Assembly: GCA_003550325.1 (NCBI GenBank)
Contig: QKWP01000262.1
Location: forward strand, 222,702 to 286,701
Reading direction: 5' to 3'
From: Gigaspora rosea
Taxonomy: Eukaryota; Glomeromycota; Glomeromycetes; Diversisporales; Gigasporaceae
DNA: 64,000 bases
Shown here: positions 24,651 through 36,710 of the stretch, one piece after another
Numbering within the stretch: position 1 is the first letter of the stretch
How the letters are laid out: the number at the start of each line of letters is the position of its first letter
Made by a program: the position numbers and the translations under genes
The notes under the pieces: generated by a model
Database searches by the model: none
What the model was told of the DNA's origin: nothing
Seen by the model: only the letters and a program-made list of their open reading frames with translations

Positions 24651-25852
24651 TAATAATTAGTCCCTAATGACAAAACATATTAACAATATATTAAAATAAT
24701 TTAGTTCTTATTTGCGAACAATACATAATTAAATCACTTGTTTCAGCAAATAAAAAAAAAACTATTGTTTTCGGCATATTAAAAATTTAGCATTGTGTAA
24801 TAAAAAATTCGAAAACATTAGAACTATTACAGTATTATGCAGGATTAAATTAAATTTTGTTAATTGTTTAATTTTTTACACGATTTGTCTAACTTTTGAT
24901 TTATTGATTGTATAAGATTCGATCGATTGCATAAAACGAACTTAATTAATCATAGACCCGATCGATTACTGCAGAATGTATAAAATCAGGTTTTTCTTGA
25001 TGCCACCTTAGGATTTCGAATGTCTATCCCATGATCATGAATTGATCACAAATATGATGACTGTATAATATCTCCGCCATAAGTTTCAATTATGTCAAAG
25101 TTTAAACAAAATTGCAAACAATACAGTTGCATACAAAATCGGAGATTGAATGAAATCTATAAAAGTTAAGACTTTTCTCTACGAATTTTTTTTTCTGCAA
25201 CTTCAATTTTTTTTTCATCACTAAACCAAACTCTTTTTTTTCATTACTAAACCAAACTCTTTTTTTTCTTTTGAATACTTATAACCTACCTTTTTTTTTC
25301 TCAAATATTTCTTTTAATATATTTTTTTCCCTACACTTCTCAAATATTTCCTCAATATTTTTTTTTTTTTACAATGTCAAAATGACCAAAAAAACAACGA
25401 AAACCTTTAAAATGCGATACATCCGAAAGTCAACAACAAGATCCTCTCGTTGTAATCGAACCTTTAACTGAAAATCCTTTACCTTCATCCGAAACTTTAC
25501 CTTCAACTGGACTTCGTTAAACAGGCACTTCTACAACTCAAAATTCTCCCATTCGATTTGCACCACATTTACCCATTCGATCTGCACCATATTCGCCCAT
25601 TCGATCTTTACCACATTCTCCCGTTTGATATTCACTACTTGCTAGACCTTCAACACCTGCTTTCAGTCATCCATCTTCACCTGTTATTATCTCATCACCT
25701 GAATTAACTTTTGCTTTATCCAACTTAAAGCAAAGATATCCATCACTTCGATTACCCGAAAGCATGTACAAAGAAAAACAACAAAATATTCAACGACAAA
25801 AGTCATTTGAAGAGCCAGAAGCAGGTTTTGTAATCAATTCAGTTATAAAAAA

Positions 25853-25900
25853 TTTCGGCTGCTGTTTCCCAACATATATGTTGGGAAACGGCAGCCGAAA
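25853..25900. repeat. Intronic hairpin with TTTCGGCTGC arms
   Basis: Arms of 24 bases, TTTCGGCTGCTGTTTCCCAA plus CATA and their complement, have a single mismatch and no loop. It lies in the first intron of the plus-strand CACTA gene. Confidence 0.85.
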
Positions 25901-26700
25901 GTTGTGATAATTTTGATTATCTTCCTCATTTTTGTATGGTTTATTTTGATACTCTTTTGTTTTTATTACCTATTTTTATAGAAAATGAAAGTTTGAGTGA
26001 AGAAATTGTAAAGTTAAAGTGCAGAGTAGCCGATTTGGAGGCTGAAAACAAACAAGGCAAAGAAGAAATCGAGGCCCTAATCATTATCAATGAAAGTTTT
26101 GGCAAGGAATCGGACCTGCAATCCAAAACTGCAGGATCAACGATTTCAGAAAGCGAAAAAAGTGAAAGTGAAGGTGAATTATCTGATGGTAATGATGGTA
26201 AAAGTAGTTCCGAAATACAGGCATCTCAACTAAGTGCAAAAAGATTTTCTAATCCGAAAGAAGCTTGGGTAAGTTTAATACAAATTTTTACAATTTTTAA
26301 TTTTGTTTGCGATTTTTCAGTTTTTTCTTATCTTTTATGATTAACTTTTTTTTTACGATTTTTTTCTTTTAACAATTTGATTTTTTTTATATTTATTTAC
26401 GATTTTTAATTTATTTTACAATTTATATCTTTTCATTATTACGATTTTCAATTTTCTTTTTAATTTTTATTTCGATTTTTTTTATGATTTTTATTTATGC
26501 TTTATTGATTTTTTTACGAATTTTAAAATTTTTACGATTCCATTTTACAATTATTTCCTTTTAATAATTTATTTTTATCTTTTGATTGATTTTTTTTATG
26601 ATTTTAACCTTACTATTTTTCTTTTTTGCAAATTTTTAATATTTTTTATACGATTTCCCTTTTATAATTTTTTGCAAAAATTTTTTTTATGATTTTTTAA

Positions 26701-28734
26701 AGGTAGGGTGAACGTAGATCATTTTTCATATAATATTGGTAGCAAATTTTTTTTGTATAACAGCAATTACACAAATGGAAATCGAACACGTATAAAATCT
26801 TCCATGATATACGTACGTACGTACATAGCAGCTAGAGACAATTTACTTTTGCGCTACTTGGAAGGCAAGTAAAGATAATTAAATTTTATTGTATTTTTTT
26901 TTATTTTAATTTTTTTTTTACTTTTTTTTTCTTTTTTACTAAAAGCATATTTTTTCTTTTTTTTTTTTATTTAGAATCACCGTCATTGCTTGTTGGTGCC
27001 TTTTTTTCTATTTCGTCACTTTCTGGTACTGTGCCGTGTTGCATTCGTGTGAGTTGGCCATGTCATGTTGCAGTTCACCGGTGCACTGTCATGTTGTATT
27101 ACTAGTTCGTGTTGACTTTTTTTTTCTATACTAGTATTTTAGCAATGTCGTTATATTGTTGATTTCTTTGGCTTATTGTTTGTCTTTCCTTTGCTAGTGT
27201 TTAGGTTGTTTGACGATGTATAAAGTAATGATTAAGAAAAAGATTAGGGTTATGTATAGGTTTAGAAAGAGGGTTAGAGGCCGTAGAGTGGTTTAATAAC
27301 AAGTTTAGGGTTGGCGGGATTAGTGTAAAAGTTTTTGATAGTTGTGCGGGTCTAGAGTTAGGTTGGTATTAAATAACAAAATAAATTTTAGCATTAGGTT
27401 GTGAAAGAAATACAAAATAAATAAAAAATAAATACAATAAAATACTGATACTTTATTGTTTTAAAAACTTTGAAGTCTGATTGTTAGACGAGATTTTTTT
27501 TTTTAAAAAAAAAAAGAACAGTGGCATATATTATTATAAATTAAAAAATAAATTTATAAAAAAAGATTTATTTAATTGTTTTAATTTATTAAATATTACC
27601 GACAAAAAATAGTAGCCCAATTCAAGTAAATATCTTTTTATATAATAAACAAATTTTAAAAAAAGAATTCTCAAAAATTTTTTATCTTCTCAAATGCAAG
27701 TTGTAATTTATTTTTTAAACAAATAATAAATTGGATGTTTTAAATTGTTTGCCATAACCCACCCTCTTCAAAAAGACATTAGGCATAAGCTTAAACATTT
27801 TTTCAACGAAATCTGCAAGGTCAAGACCATGCTTCGAAAGACCATTGCATTCGTGCAGTGGTGAGAGTAATTTCGACACAGTTGTATACCTAACAAGGTA
27901 TGTATAAAGATTTGAATTACAAAAAAAAAATTAATAAATTTTAATTTATTTAGTATCTTCAAAACGAATAAATAAAATCTAACCTTGTCTGTTCTCAATG
28001 CCACTCTGGTCATAAACCCAAAAGCTTTATTAAAAAGCTTTAAATTAAAAGTTTTTAGAGAGAGAGAGAGAGTAAAGTTACAAGTCTGGACCAAAAGCAA
28101 ACCAAGCTCATATTTCTCATAGGCAAGTAACATCTAATTCATTACGCTCCCTTTTACCTACTGATTACTAATCAAGAAAGAGAAAGAGAAGTTGTGTCGT
28201 GAAAAATTTGTTAAAAAAGTTGAAACAATGCTAGCCACTTTTTTTACTGCATCACGTCCTGAAACTAATTCCTGTTTGGCTTCTAATGCCTTAATTTCTT
28301 CTTTAGTTAGTTTTTGAACCATTGTATAATGACTAAATAATGGACGTATAACGACGAAATAATAGACGAAATAATGGTCATATAATAACGAAATAATGGA
28401 TGTAAAATTTGAGTGTTATAAGATTCTGTTTGAATCTGATTGGATGTTTATTTGTTCTAGAAACGGATAGAACCTCTTTTTTTTTGTGCGTCCTAAGGAA
28501 ATTTGGGTCCACCTAAGAGAATTCTATGATATATAAAGTTGCTTTTTTTTAAATGCACGAAGTTCTAGAATTTCATGACTATAAAAACGAACTCTTGTTC
28601 TATGTCCTGTCACGTTTTGGTAAAAATTAGTCATCAGTTTAAAAAATTTTATCAGGTGTGCATTTTTATGGTACTATGTAAATTTTATTGTACAATGTAA
28701 ATCATATGAAAAATGATCTACGTTTACCTACCCT
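26701..28734. mobile_element. 2-kb TIR element nested in a CACTA intron
   Basis: The left end AGGTAGGGTGAACGTAGATC and the right end (minus strand) AGGGTAGGTAAACGTAGATC continue together through ATTTTTCATAT. TAA, or TTAA, flanks both sides. Removing it leaves an ordinary intron between exons 2 and 3 of the host pseudogene. A TAA duplication would fit PIF/Harbinger, and TTAA would fit piggyBac. Ambiguity at the boundary prevents a firm choice. Confidence 0.75.
27712..28323 (-). pseudogene. Possible gene remnant inside the 2-kb element
   Basis: On the minus strand an ATG near 28323 opens MVQKLTKEEIKALEAKQELV and runs about 55 codons. Farther along, AFGFMTRVALRTDK and, in another frame, LDLADFVEKMFKLMPNVF look like coding sequence. 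Joining them would need introns I could not fix. This may be the remnant of the transposase or of a passenger gene. It is unrecognised, and the support is codon-like composition only. Confidence 0.3.
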
Positions 28735-29118
28735 TAATGTTTTTTTGACGATTTAATTTTTTTTCTGTTTTTTCGATTTAATTATTTTTCTTCATTTTTA
28801 ATAGGCTGAGATGAAAATTTTATTAAAAATGATCCCGCACAAATATCAACTTAATATTGATAAAGTTTTTTTGAGCCCGAACAATAAACAAATTCTTAAC
28901 AAACTAAATCCGGAATTAGAACGATTGTTGGCGCCGACTTTCACTCCTACCTGAAAAGAGATTTGGGATTGGTTAAGTGCTTTACACCAACACCAAAGGG
29001 GCCGGCATCTGAAAGTTGAGCAAGGAAAAATAGATGAAGACAATCGACGTCTTCATGCCAATAATAGGATGAATGAAGTATGAAAATTTTATGTTTTTAT
29101 TTTAAAAAAAAAACCAGT

Positions 29119-29197
29119 TTTCGGATATTAATATTTATAACTTACCGAACTTAGCCTGCAGGCTAAGTTCGGTAAGTATAAATATTAAAATCCGAAA
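29119..29197. repeat. Second intronic hairpin, about 37-bp arms
   Basis: TTTCGGATATTAATATTTAT through ACTTAGCC is mirrored after TGCA down to ATCCGAAA, with only one or two mismatches or gaps. It lies in the third intron of the plus-strand CACTA gene and, like the first hairpin, starts TTTCGG and ends CCGAAA. Confidence 0.85.
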
Positions 29198-30369
29198 CAT
29201 GACTGTTTATATTATATTTATTTTTTATTTAATGCATTTATATATTTTTTGCTTACAGAAAAAAGCACGAAGAATTAAAGGTGCACAATCGTTATATGAA
29301 TGACAAGCAAAGCGAATTATTAAATATGAGCAAAAAGGGTTGATGAATTTACTTTCAAGGACCGAAATACATTCACCAAAAATAAGTGAGACTGATGCTG
29401 AAGACAACAAGAAAAGAAATGCTAATGTGTATGATTATACGTGGCGTTCTGACAAGGTAAATTGATTTTTGATCAAATTATTGCTAAATTTCAACAATCG
29501 TAGAAATCATAAATTTCAATTAATCATGCTAACTATTTTAATAATACTAACGATATTTTTATAGTTACATAATTTGCTAAGAAAAACTTTGGATGAACAA
29601 GCAAAAAAGATCTCATCATCGCAACAAATGAGGAAACGTTTTATGCCGATAATGTGTTCTTTTTAGATGTAGCTAGACCTGAAGATTTATCTGATTTGGC
29701 CTACGTTTCTGAAGAAGAAGAAGTTGCACATGATCGTATGAAAGAACAAAAAAGAAGAAAAATCGAAGAAGCATTAAAAAGCATAGAAGCAGAAAAAAGC
29801 AAAGCGGCGGAAAAAAGCAAAGTAGCGTAAAAAGGCATAGAAGCAGAAAAAAACAAAGTGGCAGAAAAAACAAAGCAGCAGAAAAAGCAAAGCGGCGGAA
29901 AAAAACAAAGCGGCGGAAAAAAGCAAAGCGACGGATAAAGGCACAGAAACTGATAAAGGTACAAAAACTGTTAAAAGCACAAAACTGATAAAGGCAAAGC
30001 AACGGAAAAAGGCAAAGCACCGGAAAAAGGCAAAGCACCAGAAAAAGGCAAAGCACCAGAAAAAAGAAAAGAACCGGAAGATGACCCTGTTGAAAGACCA
30101 GCGAAAAGAGGCCGATTTTATAGTGGCGACTATAATAAACAAGTTTTGTACTCAAGAAAATGAGAGTACAGAACTGGCGAAAGTGCAAGTATAGGCGAGA
30201 TTCGTGGCACACTTAAATACACTGCGGAATATACAAGCAAAGATTCGGACGATGAGTCTGTGGTATCTGTAGAAGAAGCACCTAAGGAATAATTTTTTTT
30301 GAAAAAATCGGTTTTTTTAGTTTTTTGTTTTTTAATATATTTTATAATGATTTATGTAGTAGTATCTTT

Positions 30370-30745
30370 TAACCCCGATTTCTAACAATTTTTATCGATT
30401 TTATGTTTAAATAAACTATTTTTTATAACTATTTTAATGATTTAAAACAAATGTATTGTGTTACTTTTAACGAATAGTTACGAAATTTTTTGTTTCGATT
30501 TTTATCGATTTTTGATGTTTAAATAAACGATTGTTATGGCTATTTTTAATGATTTAAAACGAATGTACTGTGCTACTTTTAACAATTTATTTACAAATGG
30601 TTACGAAAATTCTATTTCGATTTTTTATCGATTTTGATGTTTAAATAATCAAATGTTATGGCTATTTTAACGATTTAAAATGAATGTACTGTGCTACTTT
30701 TAACGATTTATTTACGAATGGTTATGAAATTCTATTTCGATTCCA
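30370..30745 (+). repeat. Tandem repeat, about 122-bp unit
   Basis: About three units share AACGATTTATTTACGAATGG, TTCTATTTCGATT, GATGTTTAAATAA and AATGTACTGTGCTACTTTTA. They lie between the plus-strand CACTA gene and the right end of the element, so they may be subterminal transposase-binding sequence. Confidence 0.8.
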
Positions 30746-31723
30746 ATTTACGATTTCATGCTGATTTTTAGAGTGGCGGATGATTGCTGAGTGACAGCAA
30801 TTGCCGCCAAACAGCAATCATTCGACTTATAATAAAGACAATAAAAATCATTGTACATTCGGCTTGAAAACCTATAACATTCATCATAACGAGTGGCAAT
30901 ATTTCGACTAGTGACAATAATATACAGATAGTAATAAAAATAAAAAAAAAAAATAGTAAAAAAAAATAAAGCTGTGATACCACCAAAAATGATAGTAATT
31001 CCAAAAGAGCAACTCCCAAGACAAAAACTCTAAAGGATAGTTTAAAAACAATGAAAATAATTAAAAAAAAATTATATAAAAATTAATGAGTTGTAAACAA
31101 AAATTTATAAAAAAATAAAGAAAACAATAAATAAAAATTATAAAGGTAAACAAGAAAAAAAAGCAAATATTTATTTGCTTACAAATCAAATATAATTTGC
31201 ACGTGTCAATGCATGGAACTTATTATTGTTAAGTGCAATAAAAACAAAAAACAACACCAAATGAATGTTTTTGTGTGCATCAATGCACAGAATTTATAAT
31301 TATTAACAATCATCATATTAATACATGGAACTATGATTGTTAAGGATCTTAAGATCATCATATTAGTATATAAAATGATGATCATTAAGAATCTTAACAA
31401 TTGTGACAATTGTGATATTATGCACAAAAATTATATTTATTAAGAATCTTAATGATTGTGATGACCATGATATTACTGTCTTAATGAACTGAAATTATGA
31501 CTATTAAAGAGTCTTAACATCAGGGATGGCATGTTATAATATTGGACATTTGGACAATTTGGACATTTGGACATTTGGACAATGTCCAGTTGTCCAAATA
31601 ATTTTTGTTTGGACATAGTAGCTTTTTATTGGACATTAAAAAAATTAGTTTAATCTTGGTCTAAATTAAACTTAATTCTGGCCAATATTTACTAATACAA
31701 AATATCTTTAATTTACAGTACCG

Positions 31724-32097
31724 TATTTACTCAAAATAATGCACATGGGCATTATTTCAAAAATTGCATCTTCTTAAATAGCATGTCAGTTTCAAATAAC
31801 ACCTATTGCGTCCTAATATAATGCACACTCCAAATGCCGAATTAATAATTTGCTGAAATAATGAATTCAAATAACAAGCAGAAATAAGAATTTTTTTAGT
31901 CAAAAACTCCAACTTAGATCAGAAAGGCTATATATAAAATTAAGAAATACAGGTTTTTTATACATCATATATATATAATGCACAATTTTTTTTAGAAATT
32001 AGACCTTTACTCTGAAATAATGCCCATGTGCATACTCATAATAATGCGCATCCCCTGGAAATAACATGTAGATGTGCATTATTTCGAGTAAATATGG
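31724..32097. mobile_element. MITE with CCRTATTTACTC termini and GCATTATTT motifs
   Basis: The left end CCGTATTTACTCAAAATAAT is mirrored on the right as CCATATTTACTCGAAATAAT, flanked by TA. Both ends continue with AATGCACAT and GGGCATTATTT. Fragments of the family occur at 3695-3805 and 63320-63556. A TA duplication fits Tc1/mariner-type MITEs. Confidence 0.75.
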
Positions 32098-32404
32098 TAT
32101 ATTTAAAAGTGTACTGATAATTATAATAATTACAATTATACAAATAATTATAATTATTATAAATATATGCATATGTACAGTACATATATATTCATACTAC
32201 TAAATCAACTTATATTCCATTTTTCTTACAATATATATATTTGATATTGGCTAATAAAATATGATTAATCAAACAGAGTTTTAGACTGTAAAATAATTGT
32301 ATTTCAAAAAGAATAATAGCAATAGTTTATTTTATTTTTAATTTTAAAATAAAGGTATATTATAAAGAAAACAGGGTAGCTTATTTCAGATAATCAATTT
32401 TTTT

Positions 32405-32755
32405 TAATTGCAAATAGGTGCTACATAGTAAATTCTAAATTTTACTATATAAATCGATTAAAGTTGCTTAAGTAAGCTTATTCAGGAGATCAAAATACAC
32501 TTAACCCAAAATTTTTACTAGGAATAGAGAACTTTTTATTATTTGATTTTTGATTTTTATGTTCGTTGAATATATTTTTTTAAAAAATTTTAATTTTTTT
32601 GTAAAACGTAAAAATCAAAACTCAAATAATAAAAAGTTTTCCAATACTAATAAAAATTTTATAGTAAGTGTAATTTGATCACTTGAAGAAGTTTACTTAA
32701 ACGACTTTAATTGATTTGTATAGTAAAGTTTGAACTTTACGATATAGCAACTATT
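32405..32755. repeat. Long foldback, arms about 165 bp
   Basis: The left arm (for example AAATCGATTAAAGTTGCTTAAG, TTTTTATTATTTGATTTTTG) is mirrored in the right arm (CTTAAACGACTTTAATTGATTT, CAAATAATAAAAAGTTTTCC) around a centre near 32580. The arms differ at many positions, so it is old. Confidence 0.75.
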
Positions 32756-33779
32756 GTCAATCGTGAGGTAGCTTATTTTTAGATCAAAGATGTTTTTGAG
32801 TTTTTTGACCAAAAGAGAGGGGTAACCTATTTTCAGCTTTTATCATCATAAATTAAAATTGTCCAATAAAGTTATTGGACCATTGGACATATGTTCAATT
32901 GACAATTTGGACATATGTCTATTAAAATTGATCATTAAGAAATTTTAACAATTGTGGTCAGTGCACTAAAATTTTGATCATTAAGAATCTTAATGTCAGA
33001 GCATGAAATTATAATTATGATTGTTAAGAATCTTAATGATTGTACACATTAGTGCACGAAAATTATGATTGTTAAGAATCTCAATGATTGTGCATATCAG
33101 TGCACAAAAATTATGATCAAGAATTTTTAAACGATTATGCTGTTAGTGCACAGATCATTAAGATTAATACACGTCAATATTTGGATAGAATAATGTTTTT
33201 TAATATTACATTTTAAAACTTTTTTTTCAAATCCAATCTTTAATATACTTCATTAAACAAACTATATTAGATTATAACTAAGGTTGCTCCAATAACTGCA
33301 TCAACTAATAATCAAGAATAAATGAATGTTATAGATTAAAAATCAGCTTGAATGTACAATTATGTATGTTGTATGTAATAGATTTTTAATAGATTTAGAA
33401 TCAATATAAGTTAATTCTAAATGCACTTATATTGAAATGAATCACTCAAATCAGTAAAGAATTTCAAACTAACTTAAAGATCCATTAGTGCATATTTATT
33501 TGAAATATAAATTCATTTAATTAGTAGCTATAATATTTATGTATATAGGTTTTCTCAATTTATATCAATTATTATTTGAAAATAATATACATAATTTTTG
33601 CAAATAGTATAAATTAATAAAGTCATTTAATCTTTTTAATTTTGATTAACCTTTTTTTGTTAAAAAATTATTTAATAATTTAAAATATTTAATTTATGAA
33701 AAAAGAGTTTATAGAACTACTTTACAGAAACTATTTAATTTTTTTTAATTGATTTATTATAATCTTAAAGATTATAATA

Positions 33780-33965
33780 AAATTATCAAAATTATATTTT
33801 ATAATAATCTTATAATATTTATAATAATCTTACAATAATCTTAAAATAATCTTATAATAATCTTATCTTATAATAATCTTAAAATCATCTTAAAATAATC
33901 TTATAATAATCTTAAAATAATCTTATAATCATCTTAAAAAAATCTTAATAAAATCTTAAAAACGT
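33780..33965 (+). repeat. AATAATCTTAT/AATAATCTTAA short tandem array
   Basis: About fifteen degenerate 11-12 bp units. From 33966 to 34910 the DNA is extremely AT-rich with no gene visible. Confidence 0.8.
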
Positions 33966-34916
33966 TTTAAAAATATCTTAAAATAATTTTAAATAATAAT
34001 AATTTAATTATTTTATATGGGTAATCTCATTACTTCTGAACAAAAAAATTAATAGTTCAAAGTAATTATATAATAAAGTTTTGATTTTTATGAATTAAAA
34101 TTTTAAAAAAATTATATATAATATTAGACATATATATAATTTATTTATAAAAAAAAATTCTATAAATTATTAATTTAACATTTTTTAAAAAATTTTTAAA
34201 ATTGTTTAATTTTTAAAATAAAAAAAATTAAAAAATTAAAATTTACCCAATTAAAATCAAGTATATTTTTGTGATAATTCGCAAGTGCCTTGGTGTAACT
34301 ATCAAGAACAAACCTGCAAAATTTCAAATAAGATTATTATGTAAAAAAAAAGTTATAGTATAATTTATAATACTAATTTAAACTAATTTACTACTATTTT
34401 ATATAGTAAAAATAATACCTATTTTAGGTTAAAAAAGTTAAAAAATCAATATATTTTTAAATTTAAAAATTTTATATGCATATATATATATAAAATAATC
34501 CTTTAAACTCTAATTTTAAACTAATATTAACTAAAAATTTATTGATTATAAATTTTATTAATTTGTCATATAAGTATATAATATTAAAAATTAGTATATT
34601 TATTTTATTTACTAGTTTTTAACCTATAAACTATATTAATAACAAATATTTTAAATTTTATAAAATTTTTATTATATATACAAAAATATCACTAGAATTA
34701 TTTTTTTTATAAAAAAATATAGTTTGTATAATAAAAAAAAATACAACAATTTATAAATATATAAACTACCTATTATTTTTTAATATATAAATTAACAATA
34801 AAAAATATTTAATTTTTATACAATAAATTTATATTTGTAGCTTGATATTATAATATATACTTTCCCAAAAGATATATTTAAAATAACAATAATTAAATAA
34901 AGAATTTAATATTTTT

Positions 34917-35223
34917 GCGCATGTGCGCTGTAGCGCACCTCATATGATTTGGTGTAATGTGAAATCAAAACAACCAAAATAACACAATTTTTTGTTAGTT
35001 AGGGTTAGGGTGAGGTTAGAATAGTGTGTAGGTGAGAAGAGGGGCTTTATAGTAAAATTTTGCAAGGAATTTTTTTGTTAGAGCACGAAGAGTGGTTTTA
35101 TAATCAAAATTATGAGCCACAGGCGATTTTTTAAAAGATCGCTATGTTTTCTCGATTTCACGTTATACCTGATCCTACGATCTGATTGGTTTATCAGATG
35201 GGTGCATTACAACGCATATGCGC
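34917..35223. mobile_element. MITE with GCGCATRTGCG termini
   Basis: The left end GCGCATGTGCGCTGTAGCGC is mirrored as GCGCATATGCGTTGTAATGC. The core has GTTAGGGTTAGGGTGAGG and AGTAAAATTTTGCAAGGAAT as in 10597-10917, and GATCCTACGATCTGATTGG parallels GATCCTTTGATCTAATTGG there. The target duplication is unclear. Confidence 0.75.
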
Positions 35224-36710
35224 TAAAATTACATAAACCTTAAATAAAATATTATTTATAAATATTTTTAACTTGCTATATTAATATATGATATGTCAGA
35301 AGTGACGAGATAACTCATAATAATTTATAATTATTAAACTATAATAATAATATTATTTTTGGATATTAAATTTTACAATAATCTTTTAATTATAAAAAAT
35401 ATACTATTGATAACTTTAATATTATCTTAAACTATCTTAAACTTATTAACAAACAAGTGCCATATTCTGTAAAGTACTTAACAAACTTAATAATTTATTC
35501 ATTACAAAGAAAAAAATTGGTTTATAATAATTATTTAATAAACATAATAATATTTAATAAACTTTTTTTTATTTTTTTAAATAAGCTAGGGTTCTGAAGT
35601 TCAGTTTAGTTCATAATATATATGCATGTTACCTAAATCACAAAGTTAGAATCAATTAGTAAAATTTAGAAATCATAAAAATATATATAATTTTATTAAT
35701 AAAATTATATAAAATTTCTATGATTCTCTAAATTTTATAATTTATCATAACTTCTTGCACTAGAGCTTTGACCAAAATCAGAAAATAGTAATCTGGGCAG
35801 GTCAGATATTTATCCAGGTCATGATCTGGGTCAATGTGTTATATGAACAATTATAAAGTTTTTTGCACATTTTAATTACCAAATTAGGAAGGCAATTGAA
35901 TTTTATAAATCTTATATAACAATAGATCATAAATTCATAAATTTGATTTTGAAAAGATCAAAAATGTGCATTCGCTTTAAATAGAAATTATGTGACAAGA
36001 AGCAAAAATTATTGTAGTATTTACAGATAGTTTAAACTTAAATGAAATAGAATTATTCTTTTACAAATTAACTATGTTTAAATTAATTCTCTGCAAATTA
36101 ATTTTTTGTGAAGTAATTATTTTTTTCCATTCGGCAATCCTGCCCTCTGTGTCTGTAGACTTTAATATATATAACTGCACATATGTTTGACTGTATATAC
36201 ATTTATTTTACTATAACAGAAGAGCTCACCCGATTTTATCCAGATGCGACCTGCCTAGCAAAAATTTTGCCTCAATTCGGATTCTCAACTTACTGAGAAT
36301 ATGATCCCTCCTATCACTGGCTGGTACATGCTAACCATATCAGAATTGCCTTCTTTTTAGACTTTCTTCTCCTACCTTTTCTAGTAGAAAGAACCTACTA
36401 CAAGAAAATCTATAGCAACTGAGGAGAAATAATAAAAGGAAAATAAAGTGGGGAAGTACCAACTACTCCTAAACAAAAAACCAAGTTCGATAAAAAGTAA
36501 AAATGAAAAGAAAGAAGAAAAAAGCAAAAAGAAATAGCAAGATAAAAATTATATAATACTGCGCAAGAAAACGGCTCGCCAAAGTATTATATGTACATGA
36601 CAAGAAAAAGAAAAATCTAGAATTTAGTTTTCGCAGATCTGCCTACTCCATTGTGCCATGTCTCATTACACGTCCGTTCATGTTTATCCACCTGCATGCC
36701 TTCTTCCCGA

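Larger units (their letters stand above)
25374..30292 (+). pseudogene. Second CACTA gene, five exons, function unknown, broken
   Basis: Exons 25374-25824, 25982-26268, 28805-29077, 29259-29456 and 29565-30292 join in phase through GT-AG introns. The product would have a Pro/Ser-rich start with PIR(S/F)APHS-like repeats, a coiled-coil segment (SEEIVKLKCRVADLEAEN), an acidic Ser-rich part, a region with KEIWDWLSALHQHQR, and a Lys/Glu/Ala tandem tail (KGKAPEKGKAPEK) followed by a basic patch (AKRGRFYSGDY). In-frame stops lie at 25383, 25518, 25626, 28952 and 29301, with more in the last exon, which also has frameshifts. The PIR repeat shows that the 25626 TGA replaces CGA. I do not recognise a domain. 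By position it may be the TnpA-like partner of the Tnp2 gene, perhaps a DNA-binding protein. Retention of five in-phase exons shows that it was a real gene. Confidence 0.75.
20004..30913. mobile_element. CACTA (EnSpm/CMC) transposon, about 10.9 kb
   Basis: The left end is CACTAGTCAAAATATC. The right end on the minus strand is CACTAGTCGAAATATT. A 3-bp duplication ACA flanks it (20001-20003 and 30914-30916), and the paralogous empty site at 18276-18278 has a single ACA. Copies of TTCGGC/ATCGGC cluster just inside the left end (20031-20220) and a few near the right end. Two divergent genes lie inside: a Tnp2-type transposase (minus) and a second five-exon gene (plus). Both contain stops, so the element is defective. 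An intronic 2-kb element and two hairpins are nested in the second gene. Confidence 0.88.
31520..32925. mobile_element. Insertion with TTGGACA subterminal repeats
   Basis: The left edge has CAGGGATGGCATG followed by at least six TTGGACA/TTTGGACA words (31543-31640). The right edge has ATTGGACCATTGGACATATG and TTTGGACATATG (32860-32925). The interval is absent from the matching repeat copy at 17571-18920. A CAGGG start would fit hAT, but I could not define exact ends or a target duplication. It contains a MITE and a large foldback. Confidence 0.5.
30917..33195 (+). repeat. 1.4-kb repeat unit, second copy, right part
   Basis: It resumes with ATAATATACAG exactly where 18279 continues. It follows the first copy to about 31520, is interrupted, and resumes at about 32925-33195 with GTGCACAAAAATTATGATC-type units. 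Confidence 0.8.

Noticed and set aside
29673-30212. Phe/Leu/Cys-rich open frames on the minus strand
   Set aside because: They are antisense shadows of the Lys/Glu/Ala tandem repeats in the last exon of the plus-strand CACTA gene.
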